Shown here piece after piece: positions 33,978 through 44,068 of a stretch of 64,000 nt of DNA (its first letter is position 1; the number at the start of each line of letters is the position of its first letter). Source of the DNA: Gemmatimonas aurantiaca T-27. GTDB lineage: Bacteria > Gemmatimonadota > Gemmatimonadetes > Gemmatimonadales > Gemmatimonadaceae. The stretch covers positions 1,798,001 to 1,862,000 of the forward strand of contig NC_012489.1 in NCBI RefSeq assembly GCF_000010305.1, in the 5' to 3' direction. A program made the position numbers and the translations under genes. The notes below the pieces were generated by a model. The model made no database searches. It was not told the DNA's origin and worked only from the letters and a program-made list of their open reading frames with translations.

Positions 33978-35070
33978 TCTGGTGATGTGCGCGCAACGGA
34001 GCGTGGTCGTGGTGGCATTGTTGGCTGCTGCACTCGGTGTGCGTGGGCGCACGGCGACGGCGCAACCGACCGTGCCGCCGTCTACGTTGGGCACGCCATC
34101 CGGATCACGCGTGCAGGCAGGAAAGCTGGTGCGCCCCGATACCGTGGAGATCGGTGATCCCTTCACATTGATCGTCACGGTGGTGGTGCCGACCGATGCA
34201 CGCATCGAATGGCCCACCATCACGGACACCGCGGCCACCGTGGCGATGCGCGCGCCCGTGAAGGTCATCGATGAGGGTACGAATTTCGGCGGTCGACGCG
34301 AACGCGCCGAATACACCCTGAGCGCCTGGGACATCGGCACACTGCACATCGATTTGCCCGATGCGGTGGTGCGCTATGGCGATGTCACCATGCGCGTCCC
34401 GATGTCCGACGCGCGGGTGTTTGTGAAGAGCGTGTTGCCGGGCGACACCACATTGCATGTGCCGAAGCCGGCGCGAGATCTTTTTCCGCGCGTGCTTCCC
34501 TGGTGGCAGCGGTGGTGGCCGGCGCTGCTGGTCATTGCGGGGTTGGGTCTGCTGTGGTGGCTGTGGCGTCGTTTGCGTCGCCGCAAGTTAGCGGTCGCCG
34601 CAGCACCGCCGCTCGATCCGTATGCGCGCGCGATCCACGAGTTCGATCGACTCGACCGTCTGGCTTTGGCCGAAGCCGGTGAGAGTGGTCGCTACGTCGC
34701 GCTGGCGGTGGACATTCTGCGCCTGTTCGTCGCCGCACGCCTGCCTGATGTGGAGCTGTCCCAGACCAGCGCGGAGTTGTTGGTCGCCGCCATCGATGAT
34801 CCACGGGTGCCGCGAGACCGACTGATCTCACTGCTGGCAGACGCTGATGGCATCAAGTTCGCTGCGCGTCGTGTGTCACCGCCGCGCGCACGGGAGATCG
34901 GCGGTGAAGCGCGGGCGATCGTGGAACACTTCGAACGCGTGGATCGCGAGCGTCGGGCCGCAGAGGCGGCAGCAACGGCAGCGGCGATCGCAGCGGAAGC
35001 GAATGCCCGTCAGGAACTCGAGGACCGCGCACGACGCGATTCTCGGCGTCCCAAGTCGGGGGCCCGCTGA
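33967..35070 (+). CDS. BatD-like membrane protein (DUF4381-type)
   Basis: 367 aa from GTG 33967; ATG 33985 would also give a good signal peptide (RSVVVVALLAAALGV). Periplasmic beta domain (about 45-165), one membrane helix (WWPALLVIAGLGLLWWLWRR, about 180-200), then a cytoplasmic helical part and a charged Ala/Arg/Glu tail. This position between DUF58 and BatA is usual in Bat loci. Its stop overlaps batA by one base. Confidence 0.8.
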   Translation: MFGDLVMCAQRSVVVVALLAAALGVRGRTATAQPTVPPSTLGTPSGSRVQAGKLVRPDTVEIGDPFTLIVTVVVPTDARIEWPTITDTAATVAMRAPVKVIDEGTNFGGRRERAEYTLSAWDIGTLHIDLPDAVVRYGDVTMRVPMSDARVFVKSVLPGDTTLHVPKPARDLFPRVLPWWQRWWPALLVIAGLGLLWWLWRRLRRRKLAVAAAPPLDPYARAIHEFDRLDRLALAEAGESGRYVALAVDILRLFVAARLPDVELSQTSAELLVAAIDDPRVPRDRLISLLADADGIKFAARRVSPPRAREIGGEARAIVEHFERVDRERRAAEAAATAAAIAAEANARQELEDRARRDSRRPKSGAR

Positions 35071-36125
35071 TGCAGGCGTGGCTCGAAGCCCTGCAGGCCG
35101 GGGAATGGTGGAGCGCGCGCTCCACCTTTGTGTCGCTCTTTGGCATGAGCTTCGCACATCCCGAAGTGCTGATCCTGCTGCTGGCCATTCCGCTCTGGCT
35201 GTGGTGGTGGTGGCGCCGCGAGGCGACGCAACGCACGATCACGTTTTCTCGTGCCGGCCTGCTCGCGAAGGGCCCGCGCCCACGCATCGCCTGGGTACGA
35301 TGGCTACCATGGTTGCGTGCGCTGGCACTGGCCGCACTGATCGTGGCCGTGGCACAACCGCGTTCGGGGGCCCGCGCGGAACGTGTGTCCAGCGATGGCA
35401 TCGATATCGCGCTCACCGTCGATATCTCGAGCTCGATGTTGGCCGAGGACTTCCAGCCGCAGAACCGCATGGAGGTGGCCAAGGACAAGGTCAAGCGCTT
35501 CGTGATGGGACGGAAGAGTGATCGGGTCGGGCTCGTGGCCTTCTCCGGTGAAGCGCTCACGCAGGTGCCACTGACCACCGACTATCCCGTGGTGTTGGCC
35601 GCTATCGACAATCTGCAGGTGGGTCAGCTCGAGGACGGCACGGCCATCGGCACGGCCATTGCCACGGCCGCCAACCGGCTGCGCAATTCGCCCGGTCGTT
35701 CCCGGGTGATGGTGCTGCTCACCGATGGCGAGAACAATCGTGGCGCGATCGATCCCCGCACTGCTGCGCAGGCCGCTGGCACGTTCGGTATTCGCATCTA
35801 CACGATCGGTGTGGGCACCGATGGCATGGCGGCCGTGCCAGTAGGGCGTGGATTGTTCGGGCTGCGTTATGAAAATCGACCAGTGAAGATCGATGAGGCT
35901 CTGCTCACCGAGATCGCCAACAGCACCGGTGGTCGCTACTTCCGCGCCAAGGATGCGGCGGCGTTACAGAGCATCTACGAACAGATCGATCGACTCGAAC
36001 GCTCTGCCGTGGAGGCCCGTGCCTATATCCGCTATACCGAACGATTCCGGTGGCCGCTGCTGATCGGGTTGGCAGCGCTGGTGTTTGAACTGGTGTTGCG
36101 GGCACGGCGAGGCATTCTGCCATGA
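35070..36125 (+). CDS. batA: BatA: membrane-anchored VWA protein
   Basis: 351 aa. Membrane helices near residues 31-48 and 80-96 and at the C-terminus (about 328-345). The VWA domain (from about 110) has a full MIDAS, DISSS (118-122) and LLTDGENNRG. Bat proteins are linked to aerotolerance and cell-envelope integrity. ATGA overlap with the next gene. Confidence 0.93.
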   Translation: MQAWLEALQAGEWWSARSTFVSLFGMSFAHPEVLILLLAIPLWLWWWWRREATQRTITFSRAGLLAKGPRPRIAWVRWLPWLRALALAALIVAVAQPRSGARAERVSSDGIDIALTVDISSSMLAEDFQPQNRMEVAKDKVKRFVMGRKSDRVGLVAFSGEALTQVPLTTDYPVVLAAIDNLQVGQLEDGTAIGTAIATAANRLRNSPGRSRVMVLLTDGENNRGAIDPRTAAQAAGTFGIRIYTIGVGTDGMAAVPVGRGLFGLRYENRPVKIDEALLTEIANSTGGRYFRAKDAAALQSIYEQIDRLERSAVEARAYIRYTERFRWPLLIGLAALVFELVLRARRGILP

Positions 36126-37819
36126 CGATCCCGCTGCCCAACCTGCCGCCGCTGATTTTCGATGCGCCGTGGTTGTTGTTGCTGGCGTTGTTGTTGCCGC
36201 TGCTGGTGTGGTGGTTGCGGCGTCAACGGCGTGATCAGCGCACCGCACGACTGGCGCGCTATGCCTCGCTGACCGCCCTGACGCGTCTGGTCGTTTCTCA
36301 GGACGCCGAGGCGTCCCGTCGCACGCTGCGGTTGATGTTGATTGCCGCGCTGCTGGGTCTTGCGTTGTCCGGTCCACGTTGGGGGCTCGCGCGCGGACCG
36401 ATGAGTTCCCGTGGCATCGATATGGCCATCGCGATCGATGCGTCGCTGTCGATGTTGGCGCAGGACGAGCGTCCCTCGCGCCTGGAACGGGTGAAGCAGG
36501 AAGTGCGACGCTTGCGTGCCATGTCACCGGCAGATCGCGTGGCGTTGATCGCCTTCGCCGGTCGGAGCTACATCCTCACCCCGCTCACGGGTGACGATGG
36601 CGCGCTGGAACTGTTCCTCGACAACCTCGACCCCGGCGTGGTCGGTCAGGCCGGCAGCTCGTTGTCGCGCGCCATTCGCCAGGGCAGTGAGCTGTTGCTG
36701 GCCAGCGATGGCAGTGCCGATCGGGCGCTGGTGTTGCTCAGCGACGGAGAGTCGTTCGATTCCGCGGAAGACATCGAGTCGGCGGCCTCTGAAGCGGGCA
36801 GCAAGGGCATCAGCGTGGTGACGGTCGGCTTTGGTACGCGAGATGGAGCCACCATCCCCGTACGAGAAGGCACGATTGTGCAGCAGAAGCGCGATGATGC
36901 CGGCAATGTCGTGGTCACGCGCTACGCCCCCGAATTGCTCGAGCAGGCGGCCAAGTCTGCCAATGGCACCTTCATCGCCGCAGAAGCCTCGGACAAGGCG
37001 TCACGCATCCGTGCGGCACTGCGGTCGTTGCGCACAGCGCGTCGCTCGATTGATACGCGCGAAGATCACGTGCCACGGTTCCTCTGGTTCCTGGTGCCAG
37101 CATTGGCCTTGCTGGCCTGGGACTCGTGGCGTTTGGTACGCCGCGGTGGCGGTACGTCCCGTCGTCCGGAAATCGCCAACGCCAGCACCGTCGCGGCATT
37201 GGCCATGATGGTGGTGGTACCCGGGCTGCTGGGCTCCTGCGCGCAGAGTCCTGACCCCGCGGCCCTGTTTGCCGAAGGCAACGTGCCGGCTGCGCTGCGG
37301 GCCTACCGCGAGCTGATCGCGCGGGGCGACACGACGCTGGTCACCGCATACAACCTGGGCACGACACTCATCGCGGTCGACTCGCTCCCTGAAGCATCCG
37401 AACGACTCGAGATGGTGCGCCGCGCCGCCGATGGTGAGGTGCGGTTCCGCGCGCGGTTCAACGCCGGCCTGGCCGCGTTGATCATGGGGCGAGCGCCTGG
37501 CAATCCGGAGGGTGAGCGCCGACTGGCCGACGCGCGGTCTGCCTACCGTGCACTGCTCACCGATCGATCGGACTATCCGGACGGCAAGTGGAACTACGAG
37601 CTCGCACTCCGCCAGACACCACCGCAAGGTGGCGGAGGGGGTGGTGGCGGTGGTGGTGGCAACAACGATCAGAATGAGCAACCGCAGCCGCAGGGACAGG
37701 GTGGACTGGATCAGAAACAAGCCGAGGCCCTGCTGAACAGCGCGGCGCGTGAAGAACGCGATGTGCAGGGACGCAAGCAGCGGCAGAGTCGAACGCCGCC
37801 CGGCGGGAAGGACTGGTGA
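36122..37819 (+). CDS. batB: BatB-BatC fusion: VWA protein with TPR and BatC tail
   Basis: 565 aa. Residues 1-350 are BatB: two N-terminal membrane helices, VWA domain with MIDAS DASLS (106-110) and a helix at about 320-340. A further membrane segment with lipobox-like MMVVVPGLLGSCAQS follows at about 362-380, then TPR repeats (about 385-490) and a BatC ending: poly-Gly stretch, QKQAEALLNSAAREERDVQ, RKQR. In other genomes BatB and BatC are separate genes, so this is a fusion. Confidence 0.9.
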   Translation: MTIPLPNLPPLIFDAPWLLLLALLLPLLVWWLRRQRRDQRTARLARYASLTALTRLVVSQDAEASRRTLRLMLIAALLGLALSGPRWGLARGPMSSRGIDMAIAIDASLSMLAQDERPSRLERVKQEVRRLRAMSPADRVALIAFAGRSYILTPLTGDDGALELFLDNLDPGVVGQAGSSLSRAIRQGSELLLASDGSADRALVLLSDGESFDSAEDIESAASEAGSKGISVVTVGFGTRDGATIPVREGTIVQQKRDDAGNVVVTRYAPELLEQAAKSANGTFIAAEASDKASRIRAALRSLRTARRSIDTREDHVPRFLWFLVPALALLAWDSWRLVRRGGGTSRRPEIANASTVAALAMMVVVPGLLGSCAQSPDPAALFAEGNVPAALRAYRELIARGDTTLVTAYNLGTTLIAVDSLPEASERLEMVRRAADGEVRFRARFNAGLAALIMGRAPGNPEGERRLADARSAYRALLTDRSDYPDGKWNYELALRQTPPQGGGGGGGGGGGNNDQNEQPQPQGQGGLDQKQAEALLNSAAREERDVQGRKQRQSRTPPGGKDW

Positions 37820-40065
37820 CGCGGCGGGTGTTGTCTCTGATGCGCCGGATCAGCCGGCGCGCGGTGAGCGTGGCGGTGTGCACCGTTCTCTCGCTCGACG
37901 CGAGCGTTGCCGCCAATGCCCAACCGTCGCCGACGGCCATTGTCGATCGGGTACGGGTGAACAGTGCACGCGCCATCGACTTTCATGCGGCCGTGTTCCC
38001 GGAATCGGTGTACGTGGGGCAACAGGTCACCTATCAGGTGGCGGTGCTGCTCAGCGAAGACGCACGCAATCGTTTGCGTCGTGATCCGGAATTCCGTCCA
38101 CCGGAATTGCGCGGCTTGCTGGCCTATGAGCTGGGCACCCCCAGACGAGTGCCTGCGCGCGAGTACTCCGGGCGACGTTATGAAGCCCATGTGTTCCAGC
38201 GGGCGCTGTTTGGGATTGCCCCCGGCGTGCTCACCGTACCATCTCCGCAACTCACGTATTTCCTGTCGCAGTCATCGAGCTACTTCAGTCGCGAAGAGCG
38301 CAGCGTGGTGCATGCGGAGAGTGCACAACTGGTCGTGATGCCGCTGCCGGAAGAAGGTCGCCCAGCGGATTTTTCGGGGGCGGTGGGTGTGCTCGAAGCG
38401 CGTACCAGCTTCGATGCCACCGCGGCGCGGGTCGGCGATCCCCTCATGCTCACCGTTCGACTGGAAGGTGAGGGCAACGTGAAGTTGCTGCCGCGCCCCA
38501 TGGTGGAATTGCCATGGGCATCCGTGGTGCCGGGCAGCGAGCGCGTGCGCATCGACTCGTCCGGGGCGTTGGTGCGGGGCGTCAAAGAATTCGACTTCAT
38601 TCTCACGCCCACGCGCCCCGGCGCCGTGGTGCTGCCCGTCATTCGCTACAGCTATTTCGATCCCTACCGCGCCACGTATGAGTGGGCGGAGTCCACACCG
38701 GCCGATGTGCAGGTGGCCGATGGGACATTGGCCGCAGGGACAGAGTCCGACGAAACGTCGCGCCTGCCATTGCGCAGTTGGCAAGTGGAGGAACGGCGCG
38801 CTGGTTATGACGTGCCGACGATCTGGCGACTGAGTCTGCTCGGGATATGGGGAGGCGCGGCGCTGCTTGCGTTCGGTGCTTGGTGGCGCCGTCGACATCG
38901 TGCGCGGCAGGCTGAAGCCCCAACCGAAAGTGTGGTTACACAGCGTCCGCTGTCGGAAGCCGATGGCTCGCCCGGCTCGATAGCGCGTGATCTCCGGCGT
39001 ACGCTGTTGCAGCAACTGGCGGCCCGATTGCACGTACCGGCGGGGGCGTTGGTCGTACGGGCTGATGTCGAGCGGGTGTTGCGTCGCCGCGGCGTGACAC
39101 GATCATCCACCCGCGAAGTGCTGACGGTGCTGGATGCATTGGCCGTGGAAGGATTTGGAGACGCGACACATCGCCGCGAACCAGGCCCTGATGACCTGCG
39201 GGCACAGGCTGCCCGTGTGGCGGAACTGGTGGCTGCGGAAGCGGTCGCGCAGGGACGCACGCGTCTCTGGCGTCGACGCGGGGCGCAACACGGTTCACGG
39301 CTTGGATTGATGCTGGTGGTGTTGGCCACGGGACTCGCGACTCCTGCCGAACGTACCGTCGCGCAGGGAGGCACCACCTCGGGGCCTGGTGATGTGCCAT
39401 TGCTCGTGCGTGAAGCCAGCGCTGCGTATGAAGCCCGACGGTATGGTGCCGCCGCCGAACGGTTCGCCGAGGCGGTGAGTCAGCGTCCACGCGATGTGGA
39501 TCTGCTGATGAATTGGGGAAATGCGGCGTGGTCGGCTGGTGACACCGTCAGTGCCGTGATTGCGTGGCAGCGTGCGGCGCGACTGGAGCCCATCACGGCC
39601 GATGTACAGGAGCGGCTCGCGCTGTTGCCACCGGGGGCGCGTGGTGGCATTGCTGAAGTGCCCATGGTGCCGGTCTATCCCCTGATGGTCGTGGCTACCG
39701 TGTGCTGGGTGCTGGGCACGATCGTGCTCATCGTCGCATGGTCTCGAACCGCGGTGGCCGATCGGGGAGTGCTGCGCGTGTCGGTGGGGGCCGCGTTGAT
39801 GCTGGTGGGCGCCGGGGTGGCCGCGAGCGCGTGGTGGGGCACCTCGGCACTCGATCCGCACGGACTGGCTGTGGTACGCCGCCCCGAAGCGATGCGTGTG
39901 CAACCGGCCTTCGATGCCAACACCGCAGGCGGTCTGGCGACCGGCGATATCGTGCGGCTTGCCGCGGTGCAGGAGCAGTGGGCGCGTGTGGAACACGCGG
40001 ATGGCCGCTTCGGATGGGTGCCTGCGGAACGCCTCTCCCTACTCGTCACCGACGCGGTTCGATAG
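37816..40065 (+). CDS. batD: BatD-BatE fusion: oxygen-tolerance protein with TPR and SH3 domains
   Basis: 749 aa from GTG 37816; ATG a few codons on is possible. Signal peptide, then a BatD beta-sandwich region (to about 310), membrane helix (about 335-355), cytoplasmic region, second membrane segment near 495-515, TPR region (YGAAAERFAEAVSQRPRDVDL), two membrane helices and a C-terminal SH3-like domain (AVVRRPEAMRV through GRFGWVPAERL). This order matches BatD followed by BatE in one chain. Stop is 8 bp before mutL. Confidence 0.87.
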   Translation: MTRRVLSLMRRISRRAVSVAVCTVLSLDASVAANAQPSPTAIVDRVRVNSARAIDFHAAVFPESVYVGQQVTYQVAVLLSEDARNRLRRDPEFRPPELRGLLAYELGTPRRVPAREYSGRRYEAHVFQRALFGIAPGVLTVPSPQLTYFLSQSSSYFSREERSVVHAESAQLVVMPLPEEGRPADFSGAVGVLEARTSFDATAARVGDPLMLTVRLEGEGNVKLLPRPMVELPWASVVPGSERVRIDSSGALVRGVKEFDFILTPTRPGAVVLPVIRYSYFDPYRATYEWAESTPADVQVADGTLAAGTESDETSRLPLRSWQVEERRAGYDVPTIWRLSLLGIWGGAALLAFGAWWRRRHRARQAEAPTESVVTQRPLSEADGSPGSIARDLRRTLLQQLAARLHVPAGALVVRADVERVLRRRGVTRSSTREVLTVLDALAVEGFGDATHRREPGPDDLRAQAARVAELVAAEAVAQGRTRLWRRRGAQHGSRLGLMLVVLATGLATPAERTVAQGGTTSGPGDVPLLVREASAAYEARRYGAAAERFAEAVSQRPRDVDLLMNWGNAAWSAGDTVSAVIAWQRAARLEPITADVQERLALLPPGARGGIAEVPMVPVYPLMVVATVCWVLGTIVLIVAWSRTAVADRGVLRVSVGAALMLVGAGVAASAWWGTSALDPHGLAVVRRPEAMRVQPAFDANTAGGLATGDIVRLAAVQEQWARVEHADGRFGWVPAERLSLLVTDAVR

Positions 40066-40073
40066 CATTCAGG

Positions 40074-41897
40074 ATGTCGCGAATCGCCATCCTGCCCAGC
40101 GCCGTTGCCGATCAGATTGCCGCCGGCGAAGTGGTCGAGCGGCCGGCGTCGGTCGTCAAGGAACTGGTGGAGAATGCGCTGGACGCCGGGGCGACCTCGG
40201 TGGACATCACCATCGAAGACGGCGGTCGCACGCTGATCCGCATCGCTGACAACGGCAGTGGTATGGATGGTGCCGACGCGGTGCTCGCGCTCTCCCGGCA
40301 CGCCACGTCCAAGATCACCTCGGCCGAGCAGCTTGTGGGAGTGCGCAGTTTTGGCTTTCGCGGCGAAGCGCTACCGGCCATCGCCTCGGTGTCCGAACTG
40401 CAGATTGAAACGGCGTCAGAAGATGGGTCGGGCACTCTCGTGCGGGTGCAAGCGGGCACACTGACGGAAACCGGACAGGTGGCGCGTCGTCAGGGCACCA
40501 CGGTGTCGGTGCATCGACTGTTCCACAACACCCCGGCGCGTCTCAAGTTCATGCGCAGCGCCCGCTCTGAATGGCGAGCCATTGTCGACGCCATGCAGGC
40601 CATTGGCGTCCTCCGTCGCGACGTGCATTTCACCGTGCGGCACGATGGCCGCGTGGCCCTCGATTGGCCGGCCGTTTCCACGTTGCGCGCACGTCTGGCG
40701 GCGCTGTGGGGCGCGGCTGATGTGGAACGCTTCGTCGATGTCGATGATGTGCAGGGCGTCGTGCACGTGTCGGGGCTCGCTGAGCGTCCGGCCGATGTGG
40801 GCACCGCTACACGACGGGTGTTGCTGATCGTGAATGGGCGCGTGGTCCGCGATCACGGACTCATTCGTGCCGCGGAAGCCGCGTATCGCTCCACCATCCC
40901 TGCTGGTATGCGTCCATCGCTGGTACTGCAGGTGCATGTGCCGGGCGGTGATGTCGATGTCAACGTGCATCCGGCGAAAGCGGAGGTGCGTTTTCGCGAC
41001 CGGTGGCCACTGGAGCGGGCCGTGGAAGAAGCCGTGCGGCGCGCCCTCGGATTGTTCGACGCCTCCGCCGGCATCGGCTGGCGTACCTGGTCCGCTGCAC
41101 CGGCCAGTCGCGAACCGGGGCACGCACTGGGCGGGATCCCGCTCGAACCGTCCGCACTGCGCGCGGCACCGGCACCGGAGGGGCTGTTTGCCACGCCCGC
41201 TGCCGCCGACGCGAATCTCGCGCAACACGCCATCGCGACGGCGACCGCGCCAACCGCAGACGACCTCACATCGGCGATGCAGGTCGATGCGATGCGAGCC
41301 GAAGCGGCGCGAGAGATGGAGACGCTGGTGGTGCCGCCGCTCATGCAGTTGCGGAAGACCTACCTGATGTTCGAACACGACGAAGGGGTGGTGCTCATCG
41401 ACCAGCATTCCGCGCATGAACGGGTGCTCTATGAGCAGTTTCTCGGCGTGCTCGAACGTGGAGAAGCTCCTTCACAGCGTCTGCTGTTCCCGCTGACGCT
41501 GCATCTCGGGCCGCAAGAGGCGGATGCGTTCGAGGCGCATCGCGACGCGTTCGTTCGTCTCGGATTCGAGATCGATCATTTTGGTGGCACCTCACTGCTT
41601 GTGCAGGCGGTCCCCATGCCACATCCGCGTTTCGACGCGGAGCGGTGCCTGCGGGATACGCTGGCCGCCCTGATCGGCGATCGAGGGGCGAGCGCGGCGG
41701 CCAAACACGAACGATTGGCCGCCACCTTTGCCTGCAAGGCCGCCATCAAGGCCGGCGATCAGATGTCACCGGGCGAGATGCAGGCGCTGTATCGTGCGTT
41801 GGCGGCGACCGTGTTGCCGGCACACGACGTGCATGGACGATCGACCATCGTGCGGCTGTCGTGGGATGAACTCGATCGGCGCTTCGGTCGCAAGTAA
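40074..41897 (+). CDS. mutL: DNA mismatch repair protein MutL
   Basis: 607 aa. GHKL ATPase: ELVENALDAGA, IADNGSGM and RSFGFRGEAL motifs in the first 110 residues. The C-terminal domain keeps an endonuclease motif DQHSAHERVLYE and the companion ACKAAIKAGD, so this MutL is expected to nick DNA, as in organisms lacking MutH. In the middle, an Ala/Pro-rich linker (about 330-400). Only 8 bp after the Bat operon. Confidence 0.96.
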   Translation: MSRIAILPSAVADQIAAGEVVERPASVVKELVENALDAGATSVDITIEDGGRTLIRIADNGSGMDGADAVLALSRHATSKITSAEQLVGVRSFGFRGEALPAIASVSELQIETASEDGSGTLVRVQAGTLTETGQVARRQGTTVSVHRLFHNTPARLKFMRSARSEWRAIVDAMQAIGVLRRDVHFTVRHDGRVALDWPAVSTLRARLAALWGAADVERFVDVDDVQGVVHVSGLAERPADVGTATRRVLLIVNGRVVRDHGLIRAAEAAYRSTIPAGMRPSLVLQVHVPGGDVDVNVHPAKAEVRFRDRWPLERAVEEAVRRALGLFDASAGIGWRTWSAAPASREPGHALGGIPLEPSALRAAPAPEGLFATPAAADANLAQHAIATATAPTADDLTSAMQVDAMRAEAAREMETLVVPPLMQLRKTYLMFEHDEGVVLIDQHSAHERVLYEQFLGVLERGEAPSQRLLFPLTLHLGPQEADAFEAHRDAFVRLGFEIDHFGGTSLLVQAVPMPHPRFDAERCLRDTLAALIGDRGASAAAKHERLAATFACKAAIKAGDQMSPGEMQALYRALAATVLPAHDVHGRSTIVRLSWDELDRRFGRK

Positions 41898-41933
41898 CGT
41901 GTGTGCCCCTACGATCTCCTGCGGCGCACGGCG

Positions 41934-42941
41934 ATGAACCGTGACCTGCCAACGATGTGCATCGTGGGGCCAACGGCGGCCGGCAAATCGGCGTTGGCGC
42001 TGGCACTGGCCGAGCAGCGTGGCCTGGCTATCGTCAGCGCGGACTCGCGGCAGATCTACCGAGAGTTCGACATCGGTACGGCGAAACCTTCCGAGGCCGA
42101 GCTCGCGCGTGTGCCACACTACGGTGTGAGCATCATCGATCCGATCGAACGCTACTCGGCGCATCGGTGGGCCTCCGACGCGGCACACTGGTGTGACGCC
42201 GCCCTCGCGGCTGGCACCCCGCCGGTGATTGTGGGTGGCACCGGCCTGTATGTGCGCGCGCTGGTTGAACCGTTCGACGCCATCCCGTCACTCGATCCGC
42301 AACGGCGCCTGGCGCTGGCGCAGTGGCTGGAAACGCTCGATCGCGAAGAACTACGGCGTTGGTGCCAGCGACTCGATCCGGCGCGGGCCCATCTGGGCCG
42401 TACACAGTTGCTCCGGGCGATTGAAACCGCGCTGCTCTCTGGGCAGCGACTCAGTGCGCACTTCTCCGATGACGCGGGTTCGCAGAGTGGTGTCCCCGCA
42501 ACCGCCGATGCGGAGCCGTGTTCGGTCCGCTATCTCGTGGTCGATCCCGGTCCGGAGCTGGCGGACAGAATAGCCGCGCGGGTGCACCAGATGGTGGCGC
42601 AGGGCTTCTTCGACGAAGTTGCCAGCCTGCGAGACCAGTTGCCCGCGGATGCGCCGGCGTGGAATGCCTGCGGGTATCGGGCCATGCGTGACGCGTTGGA
42701 AGGCACGATGTCGCGCGCCGCCGCCGTGGAGCGCACCATCATCGAGTCACGCCAGTACGCCAAGCGACAGCGCACGTGGTTCCGGCATCAGCTCCCGGTC
42801 GACGCGGTCACACACATCGACCCACGCAACCCGGACGCTCTGCAACGCACGCTCGACTGGTGGGATCGTGCACCGGCAAACGCACAGGCCGTGGAATTAC
42901 ACACCGGCGCTGCCACGCGCGCCCATGAGGAACAATCATGA
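41934..42941 (+). CDS. miaA: tRNA dimethylallyltransferase
   Basis: 335 aa from ATG 41934. Adds a dimethylallyl group to A37 of tRNAs reading UNN codons. P-loop GPTAAGKSALA, SADSRQIYREFDIGTAKP, VGGTGLYVRAL and ESRQYAKRQRTWFR are family marks. Ends in an ATGA overlap with bshA. Confidence 0.96.
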   Translation: MNRDLPTMCIVGPTAAGKSALALALAEQRGLAIVSADSRQIYREFDIGTAKPSEAELARVPHYGVSIIDPIERYSAHRWASDAAHWCDAALAAGTPPVIVGGTGLYVRALVEPFDAIPSLDPQRRLALAQWLETLDREELRRWCQRLDPARAHLGRTQLLRAIETALLSGQRLSAHFSDDAGSQSGVPATADAEPCSVRYLVVDPGPELADRIAARVHQMVAQGFFDEVASLRDQLPADAPAWNACGYRAMRDALEGTMSRAAAVERTIIESRQYAKRQRTWFRHQLPVDAVTHIDPRNPDALQRTLDWWDRAPANAQAVELHTGAATRAHEEQS

Positions 42942-44068
42942 AGATTGGCATTACCTGTTATCCGACTTACGGTGGATCCGGCGCGGTCGCCACCGAGCTT
43001 GGCATCGCGCTTGCCGCACGCGGCCATCACGTGCACTTCATCACGTACCAGCAGCCGTTTCGGCTTCCGAGTTTTTTGCCGCGGGTGTGGTTTCACGAAG
43101 TGGATGTGGGGCGATACCCGCTGTTCGAATATCCCCCATACGATCTCGCGCTGGCTGTGCGCATGCACGAAGTCGTGCGTGATCATCAACTCGACATCCT
43201 GCACTGTCACTACGCCATTCCGCACGCCACCAGCGCCTGGATCGCGCGCTCGATGCTGCGCGAAGAGGGGCGGGACGTGAAGGTCGTGACCACGCTGCAT
43301 GGCACCGACATCACCATCGTGGGGCAGGAACGGTCGTTTTTCACGATCACCAAGTTCTCGATCGAAAAGTCACATGCCGTGACGGCCGTATCGCAGTACC
43401 TGCGCGAAGAGACGTATCGGGCCTTCGGTTGCACCGGTTGCAACGTGGGCGTGATTCCCAACTTCATCGACCCGGTGGAGTTCGATCGTTCGCGCCATGT
43501 GTTTCCGATCCCCGCCGATGTGATCGCCGGACGGAAGGTGATCATGCACATCTCCAATTTCCGCCCGGTGAAGCGTGTGCGGGATATCGTGCGGACCTTT
43601 GCGCTGATCACGCGCGAAGTGCCATCGGTGCTGGTGATGGTGGGTGATGGCCCGGAGCGGGTGGAGGCGGAAACCGAGGCGCGTGAGCTCGGGGTGGCCG
43701 ATGCCGTACTCTTCCTCGGCAAGATCGATCCCATCGCACCATTGTTGGCTGGTGCGGATCTGTTTCTGCTCACCAGCGACAAGGAGTCGTTTGGCCTCAG
43801 CGCCCTCGAAGCGTTGGCGAGCGGAGTGCCGGTCATTGGGGCGCATGCGGGTGGACTGCCCGAAGTGGTGACCGATGGCGTGACGGGTTACCTCCGCCCG
43901 GTGGGTGACGTGGAGGGCATGGCGGCTGCCGGTGTGCAGTTGTTGTCCGATCCTGCGCGCTGGCAGGCGATGAGTGCGGCCGGTGCGGCCGATGCTCGTC
44001 GGCGATTCAGCGAAGATGCCATCGTGGCACAGTACGAATCCCTCTACGAGCGGACGCTCTCGACATGA
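42938..44068 (+). CDS. bshA: N-acetylglucosaminyl-L-malate synthase BshA (bacillithiol pathway)
   Basis: 376 aa GT4 glycosyltransferase. The N-terminus CYPTYGGSGAVATELG, HCHYAIPHATSA, TTLHGTDITIVGQ and the nucleotide-sugar part SDKESFGLSALEALASGVPV are distinctive of BshA rather than general GT4 enzymes. It joins UDP-GlcNAc and L-malate, the first step to bacillithiol. bshB and bshC are not in this window. ATGA overlaps with miaA and uppP. Confidence 0.92.
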   Translation: MKIGITCYPTYGGSGAVATELGIALAARGHHVHFITYQQPFRLPSFLPRVWFHEVDVGRYPLFEYPPYDLALAVRMHEVVRDHQLDILHCHYAIPHATSAWIARSMLREEGRDVKVVTTLHGTDITIVGQERSFFTITKFSIEKSHAVTAVSQYLREETYRAFGCTGCNVGVIPNFIDPVEFDRSRHVFPIPADVIAGRKVIMHISNFRPVKRVRDIVRTFALITREVPSVLVMVGDGPERVEAETEARELGVADAVLFLGKIDPIAPLLAGADLFLLTSDKESFGLSALEALASGVPVIGAHAGGLPEVVTDGVTGYLRPVGDVEGMAAAGVQLLSDPARWQAMSAAGAADARRRFSEDAIVAQYESLYERTLST

